Positions 11,641-23,833 are shown, numbered from the stretch's first letter. The stretch is 64,000 bases of DNA from Enoplolaimus lenunculus (GCA_030248215.1 JASANG010002512.1:113732-177731), one strand, 5' to 3'. A program made the numbers and translations. The notes: generated by a model from the letters alone, not told the origin.

Positions 11641-11950
11641 GAATTCAACCATTAAATTTTTTTCGATTCACCACTAAGTGCCAAGTACACGCGGCACACA
11701 TTTTATAAGCTAAATTAAATGTGTCTTTCTATATTTTATGCTACATTTAGCCTAATGAAAAACAAACAGTCGTCAACGACTAAACACAGTGTATGAAAGT
11801 GACGAGGTTTTGTTGTTTAAGGATGCATCTCTTCTATGCTGGTGGTGGAACGTGGAACTGGAAAAACAATAACGGGACTTATATGACAGGATGAATCCAC
11901 GAAACATTTTGACTAAAAACGCAATATTAGACGCGAGAATATAAAGCGTC

Positions 11951-12217
11951 GACAAATTGTCGGCCGTTTATTGGACAAAAATTTGTTTCATACGAAATTA
12001 CGGCGGAACTGTTTGGGGGTCATGGCCACTGCCACAAAACGTACCACCCAGGCGATGTGTGAATGGTCATTCAGAGAGATGAAGGAATACCAAACGTTGA
12101 CAAATTATCGGTTGTTTATTGGACAAAAATATGTTTCATACGAAATTAGGGCGGAAGGGTTTGGGGTCAAGGCCACTGCCACAAAACGTACCACCCAGGG
12201 GATGTGTGAACGGTCAT
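11951..12217. repeat. 148-bp tandem duplication
   Basis: A segment starting GACAAATTGTCGG at 11951 is repeated from 12099 (GACAAATTATCGG) and shares TTTCATACGAAATTA and GCCACTGCCACAAAACG. The two copies are around 88-90% identical by eye. An 85-codon frame runs through both, but the similarity extends outside it and I see no protein signature. Confidence 0.75.
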
Positions 12218-12482
12218 CATACCTATGATTATCTTTCGAAATCGACAGTTTGAATTTTTTTGCACTTTTTTTAAGTTATACGATTTCGAGACATGCGCGC
12301 GAGAACACGAGTACCTGGGGTGTCAGTCGGCAGCGCTAGAAAAAATAGCGCGATGTCGATGACACTTCAAAAACATGAGCTTCTTGTTGAAATTTAAAAT
12401 ATTCAATACAACATTGTGTTAGCATCTCGCTTGCTTCGATCCAGAGGTTTTGCTAAACTACTCAACCTGACGTTTGACTCTT

Positions 12483-12698
12483 GGGCCCATGTATAGAACA
12501 GTGCCGGAACAGTAGTATAAGCATATTCCTAAGCCTAAACCTAAGCCTAAGCCTAAGCATAAGGATGAGCCTATTCCTAAGCTTAAGCTTAAGCTTAAGC
12601 CTAAGCCTAAGCCTAAGCAAACAAGTAAGTCAAAAGCTTAAACAGACTCTATTACAGCCCCGCCGGAAAACGATCCGAACCTGTTCTATACATGAGCC
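12483..12698 (+). mobile_element. GGCCCATG-ended MITE carrying telomere-like hexamers, copy 3
   Basis: Ends GGGCCCATGTATAGAACAG and CTGTTCTATACATGAGCC. Two CCTAAG blocks (12528-12563 and 12577-12618), the second partly turned into AAGCTT units, then CCGGAAAACGATCC. No coding capacity. Confidence 0.78.
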
Positions 12699-12934
12699 GA
12701 CTCTTGGCCCAATGCAAGAAGGTAGTATTTCTTATTATCGAATCTGATGGTCTCCCAACGTTTCAAGGTTAGCCGTTGATCTCCTAGCATCCCTACAAAA
12801 ATCTACCACCGAGTCATTGTTTCGAAATAAAATTTCAACCTTACTGCCATGTACGAGATATTTCAAAATTTTCATTGACGCTCCAGATAATCTTCAAGGT
12901 CGTGGAACGTAGCTTACATGCTAAACTATGCTAC

Positions 12935-14103
12935 ACAATATCCTAACAAACATAAAAACATAAAAAGGTTAAAAAATATACACGAAAAGCACAAATCCTT
13001 TGTCTAATTCTACTACCCAAGAAAAGGCATAAAACCGCTACGCTCCAGACGACTGTTCAAACTGTATGGTACATAACTATTCATCCTAAACTGAGGTTCC
13101 CAATATTCTAACAAACATAAAAACATAAAAACATAAAAAACCAAAAAAACATACATACGACACAAAAACCCAGTCCTTTGCCTAATTCTACCACCCAAGA
13201 AAGTGCATAAAACCGCTACACTCCAGACGACTGTTCAAACTATGTGGTACATAACTATTCATCCTAAACTAAGGTTCCCAATATTCAAACAAACATAAAA
13301 ACATAAAAAACATAAAAAAACCAAAAAAATACATACGAGAAAAAACCCAGTCCTTTGCCTAATTCTACTACCCAAGAAAGTGCATAAAACCGCTACGCTC
13401 CAGACGACTGTTCAAACTATGTGGTACATAACCATACATCCTAAACTAAGGTTCCCAATATTCTAACAAACATAAAAACATAAAAAACATAAAAAAACCA
13501 AAAAAATACATACGAGAAAAAACCCAGTCCTTTGCCTAATTCTACTACCCAAGAAAGTGCATAAAACCGCTACGCTCCAGACGACTGTTCAAACGATGTG
13601 GTACGTAACTGTCCATCCTAAACTAAGGTTCCCAATATTCTAACAAACATAAAAACATAAAAAAACATAAAAAATCAAAAAAAATATACGAGAAAAAACC
13701 CAGTCCTTTGCCTAATTCTACTACCCAAGAAAGTGCATAAAACCGCTACGCTCCAGACGACTGTTCAAACTCTGTGGTACATAACTATTCATCCTAAACT
13801 AAGGTTCCCAATATTCTAACAAACATAAAAACATAAAAAAACATAAAAAATCAAAAAAAATATACGAGAAAAAACCCAGTCCTTTGCCTAATTCTACTAC
13901 CCAAGAAAGTGCATAAAACCGCTACGCTCCAGACGACTGTTCAAACTCTGTGGTACATAACTATTCATCCTAAACTAAGGTTCCCAATATTCTAACAAAC
14001 ATAAAAACATAAAAAAACATAAAAAAACCAAAAAAACATACATACGAGAAAAAACCCAGTCCTTTGCCTAATTCTACTACCCAAGAAAGTGCATAAAACG
14101 GCT
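12935..14103. repeat. Satellite array, 176-178 bp unit, about 6.6 copies
   Basis: The landmark GGTTCCCAATATTC recurs at 13095, 13273, 13450, 13627, 13803 and 13979, a period of 178 to 176 bp, with a partial copy before and after. Each unit has an A-rich half (ATAAAAACATAAAAAA) and a mixed half (CCGCTACGCTCCAGACGACTG). Adjacent units differ at only a few sites and in A-run lengths, so the array is recently homogenised. Confidence 0.9.
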
Positions 14104-14442
14104 AGCTATATAGAATCAAAAACTGCAAAACGCGACCGTTTTTGTCTCTGTGTGTGTGAACCTTGCAATCTACATTTTTTACCAGACACCAAGAAAAAAC
14201 GTACACCCAACGAGCGATACAATACAAATTTTTGTCCCCGCCACCAGGCACGGCTAAACACCAACGCGACGTTATCTATAAACAGGCACGAGCGTATCCA
14301 TGATGACTTCAGTTACGGAGGGTATACCCTCATGTAAATGAAGCTTTTTTAACATCAATGATCCAGAAAGGTCGAAAATCAGTTAAAATTGCTTTTTTTG
14401 CTTGTCCCTTTCAGAAATTTCGGGAGGAAATAATATATTTCC

Positions 14443-14618
14443 AATAGCGGATCCATTGGGGGGCCACCCCGGCCGTGGCTCCCCCAAACAGCATCTCGAC
14501 AAAAATTCTATAGCAATTTTGTGACAGTAGTTTGTGGTTTGTGTATGGGTCAAAAGTAAGTTTATTACCTGTGAAATTTTGGCCCCTCCCCATTTTGAGA
14601 TCCTGGATCCGCCACTGT
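14443..14618. mobile_element. Miniature hAT-type element with 8-bp target duplication
   Basis: Ends AATAGCGGATCCA and TGGATCCGCCACTGT are imperfect inverted repeats. ATATTTCC flanks both sides exactly (14435-14442 and 14619-14626). The interior has GGGGGGCCACCCCGGCC near one end and GGCCCCTCCCCATTTTG near the other. The translated WRIQDLKMGRG-like peptide seen here is typical of such repeats and is not a gene. Confidence 0.75.
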
Positions 14619-15094
14619 ATATTTCCTATCTCTCGGTTTATACACGAAAATGTTATACAGGGTTCGTAGACATATATGAGACAGTACAAGTAGGCTTCTC
14701 ACAGACGGGTCGGTCTTTGACTTAACGAAACATTTTATTCCAGCCTATCAGAACGGTTATGGTCTCGGTTTCACACAAAATCATAGTTTGTCTCACCCGA
14801 AATTTTACACGCTACCCCCCAATATTTATGACCGGGTATAAGCCGAATTGAATAGCAAAAGAAACACACACATACAAAGAGAGAGAGACGGAGAGAGAGC
14901 TTTCTGGCACAAGCATAAAAACGTTCGACTATAGGGCATGTATAGTCACAGAAAAAAACATTAAAAAACAATAACAAAAACACAAATGTACACAAACATA
15001 ATATTTGCCTATTAGGTTCTAATCTACGGCAAAGTATATACAGAAATATAAATAGGATTTCATTTCGGGACGATATAAACGCGTATAAAACGTC

Positions 15095-15165
15095 CAGGGC
15101 CCGAGCAGCCACCGGCATGCCCCCCATTTGAAGGGACCGCCCCTAAATGGGTCCACACCCTAATT
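15095..15165. repeat. Fragment of the CCCCCATTTGGGG-type repeat family
   Basis: GGCCCGAGCAGCCACCGGCATGC followed by CCCCCATTTGAAGGG and CCTAATTGGTTAAAAC matches the left end of the element at 51034-51296. The other end is absent. Confidence 0.5.
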
Positions 15166-15239
15166 GGTTAAAACAAAAAATGCTGAAGTTTGAAAGTTAA
15201 CCATAATAGCAGATAATGAACAAAACTTGTCTAGAAAAG

Positions 15240-15503
15240 TTAACCCTTTAAACTCATAGAGTACACTATGAGCAACTAAATACAAGTAATATATGAGCAA
15301 CGCAGACACAGCGTTTAATATTTCTAACATATGTGCAGTGCAAAATCTCTACAAGACGTGAGAGCCCCCTTGGGCTCGAGCGTCAAGCTCCAATAGCTCA
15401 GTGGTCATCGTAAACGCCTCCCACCCGCGAGACTGGTGATCGATTCTTAACTTGAAAGTGTATCTCATATGAAATTGAAAATATTCATGCAAGAAACTGT
15501 TAA
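15240..15503 (+). mobile_element. TTAA-ended element with tRNA-like core, diverged copy
   Basis: Starts TTAACCCTTTAAACTCAT and ends ATTCATGCAAGAAACTGTTAA, matching the termini of the better copies at 27360, 46470 and 51497. The core at about 15383-15455 keeps an A box (TAGCTCAGTGG) and a weak B box (GTGATCGATTC). The most diverged of the full-length copies. Confidence 0.6.
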
Positions 15504-16292
15504 AAAGGTACCAAAAACAATCACGACAATTCGGTGTCCGACAACTTGTACTCCGACGTTTCATGGACAGAAAAAGTTCCACCAAAAACCTGAATTCACC
15601 ACTGCGTTTGAAGGTCATCGCTCATTTGGAGATAGCGCCCCCCCACACCAAAATATCAATTTCTCAGTACCTACGTTCCTGCTTAATAAATGTTCTAAAT
15701 GTAATCCTGACCCTAAAGTACTATTGAGAGAATATGCGTAAAGACGTTTTAACCAATTTAGACGAATTTCAACAATCGAAGTTTTATACAGCAATAAGTA
15801 TGGCCACAACAATTCGTTGCGTGACAATTTATAATCCGAAATCACATCGACTCGACAATTTGCTGCCTATCATTGCGCTGTGGCGTAAAATAACACTTAG
15901 GCGGTGGTAACTAGTGGGTCGAGCGATAACATGTCCTCCTGACGACGTTCCGTAGACTCGTGGCAATATCATTAGAACGGTAATTATCAGTGAAATTTGG
16001 GTCTTTAGCAGTAGTTATAGCCATGCATACTTATAACTATATTTAGCATTCCGCTAAGTTTCTCTTCTAAACTATTTTCCTAAAAAGGGGGCTTAGAAAT
16101 GGCTGTACCAACTAATTTTTTTCATTTAAATTACATTTCCATCAACGGGACGGACAGAAATTAATTTCTGCTATGCAATATTTTCTTGTCAAGTAAATTC
16201 CATAATAGGGCTAATAGGATTCGCGAATAACATCATTCGATATTCATACGCAGTAGATATTTTCAAAATACGTTTTCGCCATTTCTATGCTT
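15504..16292. other. Gene-less stretch
   Basis: No supportable gene. The sequences around 15526-15560 (ACGACAATTCGGTGTCCG) and 15808-15870 (CAACAATTCGTTGCGTGAC) resemble the end of the CGACAATTCGTCG family at 18412 and 43884 but do not form an inverted pair. Confidence 0.45.
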
Positions 16293-16495
16293 TCACACTG
16301 TTAATTCCAATGGGTTAATTTTAACTCCGAATGAGTTGAATCATTTAGTCTGAGTTGATTAAAACAACGCACACAGAATCAACCCAATTCAGAATGTGAA
16401 TCAACTCAACTGAGAGTAAATTTTTAATGTTTAACTCAATAATAAACTAACTCGCCAGCTGAGTTGATTAATCAATTCGTTGGAATTTGTAATGC
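16293..16495. mobile_element. ACTGTAAATTCCA-ended MITE, copy 1
   Basis: Starts CACACTGTTAATTCCAATGG and ends with the inverse CGTTGGAATTTGTAATG. The interior is built of ACTCAG/GAGTTGA units in both orientations. Same family as 18107, 28813, 36452 and 44664. A second partial segment of the same units lies at 16672-16820. Confidence 0.65.
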
Positions 16496-17089
16496 ACAAG
16501 AATTTTGGTCGTTATAACTGTGTCGTACAGTGTAATTTAGAAAGTTTTCTGCCATATATAACGTTTTACAAAGACATACAGCTCCTGTATTTGGTAAGAG
16601 TTATTATATAAATGAATTTTCTGTTGTCAACCTAAAACACACACTTTGAAAAGCATAGACAATAAGCTCCAATGCGTTGATTATCCAATTCAGCTAGCGA
16701 GTTGATTATTTCTGAATTAATATCAGTATACAATAACTCACTCTGAGTTGAGTTGATTCTCCCTCTAGGTTGAGTTGACGCTGCGTGAGCGGATTAATTA
16801 ACTCAGAATGAATAATGTCGTAGCCTTCGTGACTTGACCGACAATCAAAACGCAGCAAATAGTTTAATATGTCTACTTGTAAACAAAGCAGTTATGATAT
16901 TCGGACAAACAACCGCAAAAACATCTGGTATCCTATAGGTTTATACCAGATACGGGAGCTTGATACGGATATTGGTTCCGGCCGGATATAAACCCGAACA
17001 GAACACCCGGTCGCTCCTTGCTAATAGCTCGACCAAGGTAAAATGATACAGGGATGGAGGCGTCCCTCAAGCTCCGCCAGCGAAGCGAA

Positions 17090-17212
17090 CGAGTAGCCAG
17101 ACACATTTTTGAAACTTCGGCGGTTTTGAACCGGCTAGGATGGCGGCTTCTTTCGGTGTTGGGGCACGCCAAATGGGGGGTACGGGGGTGGCTGCTCCGG
17201 CCCTGTGTTCCA
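17090..17212. repeat. Right-end fragment of the CCCCCATTTGGGG-type family
   Basis: GGTTTTGAACCGGCTAGG, then GCCAAATGGGGGGTACGG and GTGGCTGCTCCGGCCCTGTG, match the right end of 51034-51296. The sequence between 17213 and 18106 contains only AT-rich DNA and ATATGT microsatellites (17998-18066), with no gene. Confidence 0.5.
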
Positions 17213-18106
17213 GTATCCCGTTCATTTAACTGAATTTAGATAGACACGCCTATGTGACCCATTTTAAGTTGAATCTAATTCAAATTCAAAAACACAAAAC
17301 CATACTATAGAACGTGTCTTTTGTGGATATGAAGCCGACCAATGACTAAAAAAGCAAAGCACATCGCCTTGTTCTGTTAGACACTGGGCGGGTTCGTATT
17401 CCGACAAAGGCACATTCTGGCATCAATATTAAAAGAATATAGGGAATCCCCTTGAAACGAGCCACTACAAAGTGTATTTCATGGCTTTTCTGTTCATATA
17501 AAAACCCATACAGATGGGCTCTCTGAGGGTTTGGTTCAATCCAGAACGGGCGTGGGTAGAAATTTGGAAACAAAGGTTTCGTTTTGATACCGAAATTTTC
17601 AACAGATAATTTTTCGAATAACATCTGAGAAATGTCCTAAACAACAAGGACAAACGTCCCTAGGGGGGGGCAGAGGGTTGACCCTAAAGCATAAACAACC
17701 CACGGGCTCCGACGTTTTTAAAAGCCTGTGTTTTTGTGGCTATAGCACATCTTGGTCAACTGTGTACGTATGAGTTGCGGTGTAAAAGCAAAACGCAAAA
17801 AAACAAAAAAACTATATATGCAAAAAATAATACACAGAAATTAAAAAAGACAAAAATATATATGTACAATAGCCAGTAAAAAGCAAAATACAAATAAAAA
17901 ATAGATATATGTACAAGATGAATATGGTAAGCAGGACTGAAATCTCAAATGGCGTTGTCTGTGGTATGTGGGTAGAGCCAGGAGCGTTCTGATTTTAGGC
18001 ACAGTATATATATTTATATCTTTATATATACATATATGTGAATGTATGTATATATATGTATATATCAGGAAACGGCACGAAAAAACTTAAAGGTGAACAA
18101 CAGCCT

Positions 18107-18356
18107 ACACTGTAAATTCCAGTGAGTTGATTTTAACTCAGAATGAGCTGAATCACTCAGTCTGAGTTAGGACAATCGGAGCTCGTAATTCTGAGTTGAT
18201 TCAACTCATTCTGATTTAATTAAACTATGTATCTGGAATCAACTCAACTCAGAGTGCGAATCAATGCAACTCAGAGTGAGCTACAGTTTACTGTTATTAA
18301 CTCACAAAGAACTTTATGTCTGAGTTGATTAATTAACTCGTTGGGATTGACAGTGT
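18107..18356. mobile_element. ACTGTAAATTCCA-ended MITE, copy 2
   Basis: ACACTGTAAATTCCAGTGAG opens the element and CGTTGGGATTGACAGTGT closes it in inverse orientation. The interior is dense in CTGAGTTGATT and AACTCAGAATGAG units, making the whole element self-complementary in patches. Confidence 0.75.
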
Positions 18357-18411
18357 ATGTTTATGGTATTGGAGTCGATATAAAGCAAGACATATTCTTC
18401 AAATAGAACCT

Positions 18412-18602
18412 ACGACAATTCGTCGCCCGACAACTTGTTGCCCAAAACTGCCCTAAAACTTATGAATAACTCTAAGCGTAATCATAAGCGTAATCGTAAG
18501 CCTAAGCTTAAGTGTAAACACAATGATGGGCTACGAATTGTAGAGTAGATGAAATTTTTTACAAGTTGTCCGTCGACGAGTTGTCGTGCGACAAATTTTC
18601 GC
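18412..18602 (+). mobile_element. CGACAATTCGTCG-ended MITE with telomere-like hexamers, copy 1
   Basis: Left end ACGACAATTCGTCGCCCGAC; right end GACGAGTTGTCGTGCGAC, its imperfect inverse. The interior at 18470-18516 is degenerate CGTAATCATAAG/CCTAAG units, and ATGGGCTACGAATTGT is shared with the copy at 43884-44093. Confidence 0.65.
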
Positions 18603-18933
18603 GAATCCCTCTGAACAAGCTGGTTGCTATACACTATAAATTCCAGCCAGTTGATTTGAGCTCAGAATGAGTTGAATCCACTCAGACGCCTGAAGTCTGG
18701 TGCAGATGTTGTTGCGAGCAACTTTAAAACCAAACGTGTGCCCAAGGTCGATTATAAAAGTTATAATTTGAACTCAAGTTTACAAATTATAGACTTTATC
18801 AGAAATATACTATCAATTACACTAATATCATCTCCACCTTTAATAATATGTGATACAGTAACGTGGAATTATTAGTAGGATGGTAAGTAAGATTTGTAAC
18901 AAACACGTGACCTGCGGTAGTTTCATTGAACTC

Positions 18934-19095
18934 GGGCCCGTAGCAAAGGGGGGGCAGGGGGCTCAGCCCCCCCCTGGAAAAGTTTTGGCCCCCCTAGAAA
19001 ATTTTCAACATTGTTTGCAAGTCATTAAAAACCCTTGAATGCCCCTCCTGAAAAATTTTTAGCCCCCCCCAGCAAGGTGAGCTGCCTACGGGCCT
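18934..19095 (-). mobile_element. GGCCCGTAGC-ended MITE, full copy
   Basis: GGGCCCGTAGCAAAGGGGGG at the left and GCTGCCTACGGGCCT at the right form inverted termini. Long C/G runs lie just inside the left end; the core has AAATTTTCAACATTG and GTTTGCAAGTCATT. One of roughly a dozen copies or fragments in the window. Confidence 0.72.
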
Positions 19096-19487
19096 GATTG
19101 AACTGCCCTTACCTAAACCCAAGTCAGGACATATCGCATACAACATATTGATTTAAATAATGTTTTTCGAGACGCCCTGGACGCCGTCTCTAGTATCAGC
19201 AGTTCAAATCTCTGGGAACCAATTTTACAATAACCGTTGTACAGGAATTACTAATTTCACATTATTTAGAAATTATGCTGGTTTTTAAATTAGCTAAATT
19301 GTCTTAAAATTCCACCGTCATTAATTTCGAAACTAATCCGATTTTTTTGGATGGATTGTTCAAAAGTACAATCGTAGTGAAATCCACTTCGCTCCCCCCA
19401 TGTTTTCACCAAACCTATTTTTGATCTCCTGGTGTTTAAAAATTGTCATGAGTACCACTACTAACTTGTATTAAATAGTAAGATATC

Positions 19488-19560
19488 GTAGATGGATGGC
19501 CGAGTGGATATAGTGCTTGCTTTTCAGGCCTGAGGTTGCAGGTTCGAAGTATGGAAAGCT
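19488..19560 (+). tRNA. tRNA-like sequence, Ser/Leu-type D arm, probable pseudogene
   Basis: GATGGCCGAGTGGATATAG resembles the A box and D arm of type II (Ser/Leu) tRNAs and GGTTCGAAG is a near-complete B box, at a plausible spacing. The acceptor and anticodon stems pair poorly and no long variable arm is evident. The surrounding 19096-20726 stretch has no gene; a fragment of the GGCCCATG family (AATATGCTTATAATACTGTT) is at about 20238-20287. Confidence 0.35.
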
Positions 19561-20726
19561 TTAGAATTTTTATCGAAGATATAACTTTGGTTGAACTGAA
19601 TGAATTTCAATGTAAGACTTCAAAAGCCATACGAGTAATTTAGAGCCTTTTTTCTTTTGCAACATGAGCGACATTTGGGAGTAAACGTTAACTTAATTCA
19701 TCAAATGTACAGAAACGCTTCAAGATTTCGGGCAAATTTAAGTTAATTTTAATCTTGATGATTGTCTATTGCTTAATCGTTGGATGGTCGATTGTAACGA
19801 TACTATGTTTAAAATAGGCTACAGGGTCTCTACTTCAAAAGTTAACACCCTTAAACAGCGATAGGTTAACTACCACCTAAATATGCACCGCAAATAAACC
19901 TTGGGTCGTGGCTTATATTATACAAATATGAAGCGTATAGATGGTATATACCTTCAAATCCTGCACTGTTTGCCCTGAATTGATACCGGTAAAGTTATGC
20001 TCAACTGTCGAAAGCAGCTATACATTTGATCCGTTTTGGTAAAATTTTCAGGGTTTCAAATTCGAACTTTTCGCTCGACTCCATTGCCGCTTTTAGGGGC
20101 TGCTTGTTAAAAATTGCATCGAACCATCGTAAAGAACTTCTGGGTCCCGCTACTTACAGCAAAGCCACACGCTGAGTCGATATACCGTCGCCGACGAAAG
20201 GCAAACGTTTAGACCGCCCGCTTGTCTGTAGGTAGGCTGAGGAATATGCTTATAATACTGTTCCGCCCCTGTTCTTTACATTGGCCTATTTTTCGAGCAA
20301 CTCACCTTTTGATAAACTCTCATTAATATACATATAAACTGATTGCTCCGAATTGTTTCATAACAACAGTGTTTTAAATTCAAAGAACCTGTTTTTAACT
20401 TTAAGGAACTACGAAAAATTGCCGGGTACCGCCGATCGGCCAAAAAATCATTCAACTTACCATTTCTCAGGCAGTAGCCATTGCCTTTACTGAAACCTTT
20501 TGAAAAAACTTGCCTGAGCCATGCTTAATACCAAAATTTGCTTAGTTGACCCTCACTATAAAATTTACATTTCTGGGTGAGACAACTGTTTATAACGCGA
20601 AATCACCTGAAAAATACGAATATAAATCTCGTACAAATGCTAGGCTTAGTCTACAACACAGCCAAGATTGGTGCGAAGCTATTATCTGTGGGAGTTTATG
20701 ACTGAACGACTCGTCAGAATGCCGTC

Positions 20727-20880
20727 TAGGCCCATGTTACTTTGAGGCTTAGATTCTAGACTACATTTTTCGCTTAGGCTTAGGCTTAACAATATACTTT
20801 TTTCAACGCTTACGCTTAGGATTAGAAAAATACTTAATCTACTGTTACCGCCCAAAAAGCAACTATTGGCCCCGGTCTAG
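20727..20880 (-). mobile_element. GGCCCATGTTACTTT-type MITE with hexamers, copy 1
   Basis: A subfamily of the GGCCCATG elements. TAGGCCCATGTTACTTTGAGG is at the left, TTAGGC-like runs at 20780-20825, and CTACTGTTACCGCCC, then ATTGGCC, at the right. Related copies are at 21219 and 22090. Confidence 0.55.
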
Positions 20881-21218
20881 GTACGGCTACAAGGGCGTAT
20901 ACAACAACGGATAGGGGAATATAAACCAGGGTACAAATGATGCATCTTCGGCTCCGGTTCGAACAAAAAATCTGCAATCCGGCACCGGTATTCAACATTG
21001 ACGGAGATTTGTTGCTGAAATGTATAACATAAAACTTGAGTATACCATGATTTATGACCAAAATCACAATATTTCGCAGTGAATTTTGTTCCAAATTACA
21101 AAATTCACTTCCAGATAAAACGAACGCTCCTATAGAAACAAAATTCTAACATAGCTGAATAATCAAAACACTCACTCACTGCTAGAACTTCTTAATATAT
21201 TCACCGGTTAAACATTGG

Positions 21219-21392
21219 TTTTTGTTATACGCATCCGCCAACGTTACTTATAGAGGCGTAACAGTAGAGTACGCGTATTCCTAAGCCTAAGCCTGAAGCC
21301 TAAAACTAGCCAAAAAATATAATCTAGTATCTAAACCTACTCTTGTATAGACCCACCTGAAACCTGGTCGCCCCTTAAAGTAACACGAGCCT
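21219..21392 (+). mobile_element. GGCCCATGTTACTTT-type MITE with hexamers, copy 2
   Basis: Left end CCGCCAACGTTACTTATAG, then AGGCGTAACAGTAGAG, a short CCTAAGCCTAAG block and AATATAATCTAGTATCTAAACC. Right end CCCCTTAAAGTAACACGAGCC, the inverse of the left. Confidence 0.6.
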
Positions 21393-22089
21393 ATGCATCA
21401 ATGCGCATGCCAACGCTACAGATTTTGAGGGAAGATTTCTATTTCGTATTCATTTTTGTCAGATAAGGACACTGCTTTGCCGTGAACTGTTCGTATTTAA
21501 ATGATTTGTTAATTCAACCTTAAAAATTCATATTTTAGTCGTAATCCTTCAGTGTCATCCCCGCAAATTTTAAATTCTTCGCTACGATATTTCAAATGCA
21601 TGAAACCATCAAAATTATTCCGTTCTGAAATTCGATTTGAACAAAAATAAATCAGCGCAAAACAAACGACAATCACAGTAGGTAGTCGACCGAATACGAA
21701 ATTGCTTATTGGTATCTTAGCTAATACATTTTAAAATTTAAATTTTAACAGCAAAAACTCGTTCAAATTAATAACAAAAAGTTAAAGTTCAATTTTGATG
21801 CTATCAAGCATGTAAAAAGTTGTCTCTGGGATCGCATGTAATTTTATTTTTGTACTAATTTCAACTGGCAAAGCGATATGAAGGCAGAACCAGTAGACCA
21901 GCAAGTGATGTCGGACCTGATTCAGATGCCCTACCGTGTTTAGCACCCTCGTCATACGTTTCAAAACGGTAGCCTTGGTACTATGATGCAGTTCACAAAA
22001 TTTTAAAATATATAATTTTACTGGTTAAATTTATAATTTGCCGCGTAAAACCGTTAAATTTGTACGGCATTTTATAAAACAATAAGGCC

Positions 22090-22233
22090 AATGTTACTTT
22101 TAGGGCTGTAACAGTAGATTAAGCTTATTCCTAAGTTTAAGTCTAAGCAAAAAAATGTCATCTAAAATCTAAACCTACTCTTTTAATATACAAACCCACG
22201 AGAAATCTGGACGTCCCTGAAAGTAAACACGGG
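22090..22233 (+). mobile_element. GGCCCATGTTACTTT-type MITE with hexamers, copy 3
   Basis: GGCCAATGTTACTTTTAGGG opens and CCCTGAAAGTAAACACGGGCC closes. The internal hexamers are reduced to CCTAAGTTTAAGTCTAAG. Confidence 0.65.
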
Positions 22234-23710
22234 CCAAAGAATAATATAAAAACGGTTTCATACGGTATGATGCCGTAATTTTGTTACCCCCGCGACAGTA
22301 TTGCGGGTCACCAGGGTGTTCACCCTTTATCAGGTCGGTAAAATTGTCGCTGAACTTTTTACTAAAATTTTACCGGCTACAGATTATAATGTGGTCAATC
22401 GAAACCTGAAGCAGCAAATAGTACTACTTCCTGGTTCAAAATGACCAATATACATATATTAATACGTACCTTTCTTAGTAACAACCATCACTAATGTGAC
22501 AATTCATTAAAAAAGTAATAACTGAAACGTAGATATCTACCAGATATGTAGACAGAATTTAATTTCAAACCGGTATATACAGCAGCTAAATGCCATCCTT
22601 TGTTAGCGAGAGCCGCAAGCGAGAAAATTTTTTTGACTTTTCGCACTCTAATTGCTGCACAAGTGCCTGTGTTCTTCTTTAGACTGGAATTATATATGTC
22701 AGGGTTGAACCGGAACTCCTGTTCTGGCCGGAATTCCTGCAAAAATTCTATTCCTGTTCCTGTTACTGTTGTTGCATTCAAAGATGGGAGGAACCGGAAT
22801 TTTACACGGTTTTGTGGCAAATTATTACTAACCATGTAAGTATTGGCAACGTTTTTGAAAAATTGTTATCTCGAAATGAGTGCTTTTGCAATTAGTTCAA
22901 TTTTGTTAATAAACTGTTTTGGATGTGTTTGTGCAAAACATGACGATGAAATAGCTGAAAATTTGCTTAAGCCATTTTTGGCAAATTCTCTGAAAAGTCC
23001 AACAGTAATTCGGTGATGAAAATTATTTCAAATTCCCATATATATTATTCATTTACTCCGCAGGTATACGCTCCTGAGTCCAGCTCATGTACAAATCAAA
23101 TATATATTGTAAATAATAAACCAAAACTCATAGTATGCCTAGTATTCTACAATCTTGAACCTTACATCACTACACAAAGCATCTTTTAATTAAATTTTAA
23201 TTCTAACAAAGCAAACAGCTCGTGGATAAAACCGAAACACTACCGGCTAAGCTTTACAAGACAAATAGAACAGCACAGACACACATTAGAATGTTCCGAT
23301 ACTGAATAAAAACACTTAAAACTGCAACCATTTTTTTCATCAAGCTTAAACCGGGAAATCATAATAAAGGTACACACACGCACACTGAATCCTTCATTCG
23401 AGGTATCCCGAGGTGTCTAAGACAAGCACGTTGCAAGGATTTCAGTTCGGGATTTGGAATACATAATCTTATGCCTAAGCATTTATGACTTCTAGGATTT
23501 AGAAGCTTATATCTAAAAATTGTTAAAACAGATTACACTTTGTTTGTTCATATTAGAGAACACATCCCACTGTATTACTCCCCATGTATACGCCCTTGGT
23601 CTAAGACCAAACGTATATGATAAAATGACAAAAAACGACAAAAAGGATAGAACTACACAAATTACAAACGCCTAAAACAAACATATCACAAACTTCGAAC
23701 CATGGATCAA
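22234..23710. other. Gene-less stretch with a hAT-like fragment
   Basis: No supportable gene. Bases 22699-22830 contain CAGGGTTGAACCGGAACTCC and further CCGGAA-type units, related to the CAGGGTGCAA-ended family. The rest is AT-rich unique sequence. Confidence 0.45.
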
Positions 23711-23833
23711 GTCGGTAGCCAGCTCACCTTGCTAGGGAATGCTAAAAATTTTTTAGAAATGGCATACAAGCGTTTTCAATGACTTACAAGCAAGGTTAAA
23801 AATTTTCAATGGAGTCAAAATTTTTCCACGACG
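23711..23833 (+). mobile_element. GGCCCGTAGC-ended MITE, partial
   Basis: GGTAGCCAGCTCACCTTGCT, GGCATACAAGCG, GACTTACAAGCAAGGTT and CAAAATTTTTCC follow the family order. The far end is missing. Confidence 0.6.

Noticed and set aside
12935..14103. CRISPR-like regular spacing
   Set aside because: The repeats are contiguous 176-178 bp satellite units without unique spacers, and the DNA is eukaryotic.
14771..15127. 118-codon hydrophobic minus-strand frame
   Set aside because: It overlaps a repeat fragment at 15095-15165 and AT-rich or GAGA-rich simple sequence. The hydrophobicity comes from T-rich codons, not a recognisable membrane protein.
15522..15870. A third CGACAATTCGTCG-family element
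   Set aside because: Both matching ends point the same way and the interior does not align with the copies at 18412 and 43884. At most these are fragments.
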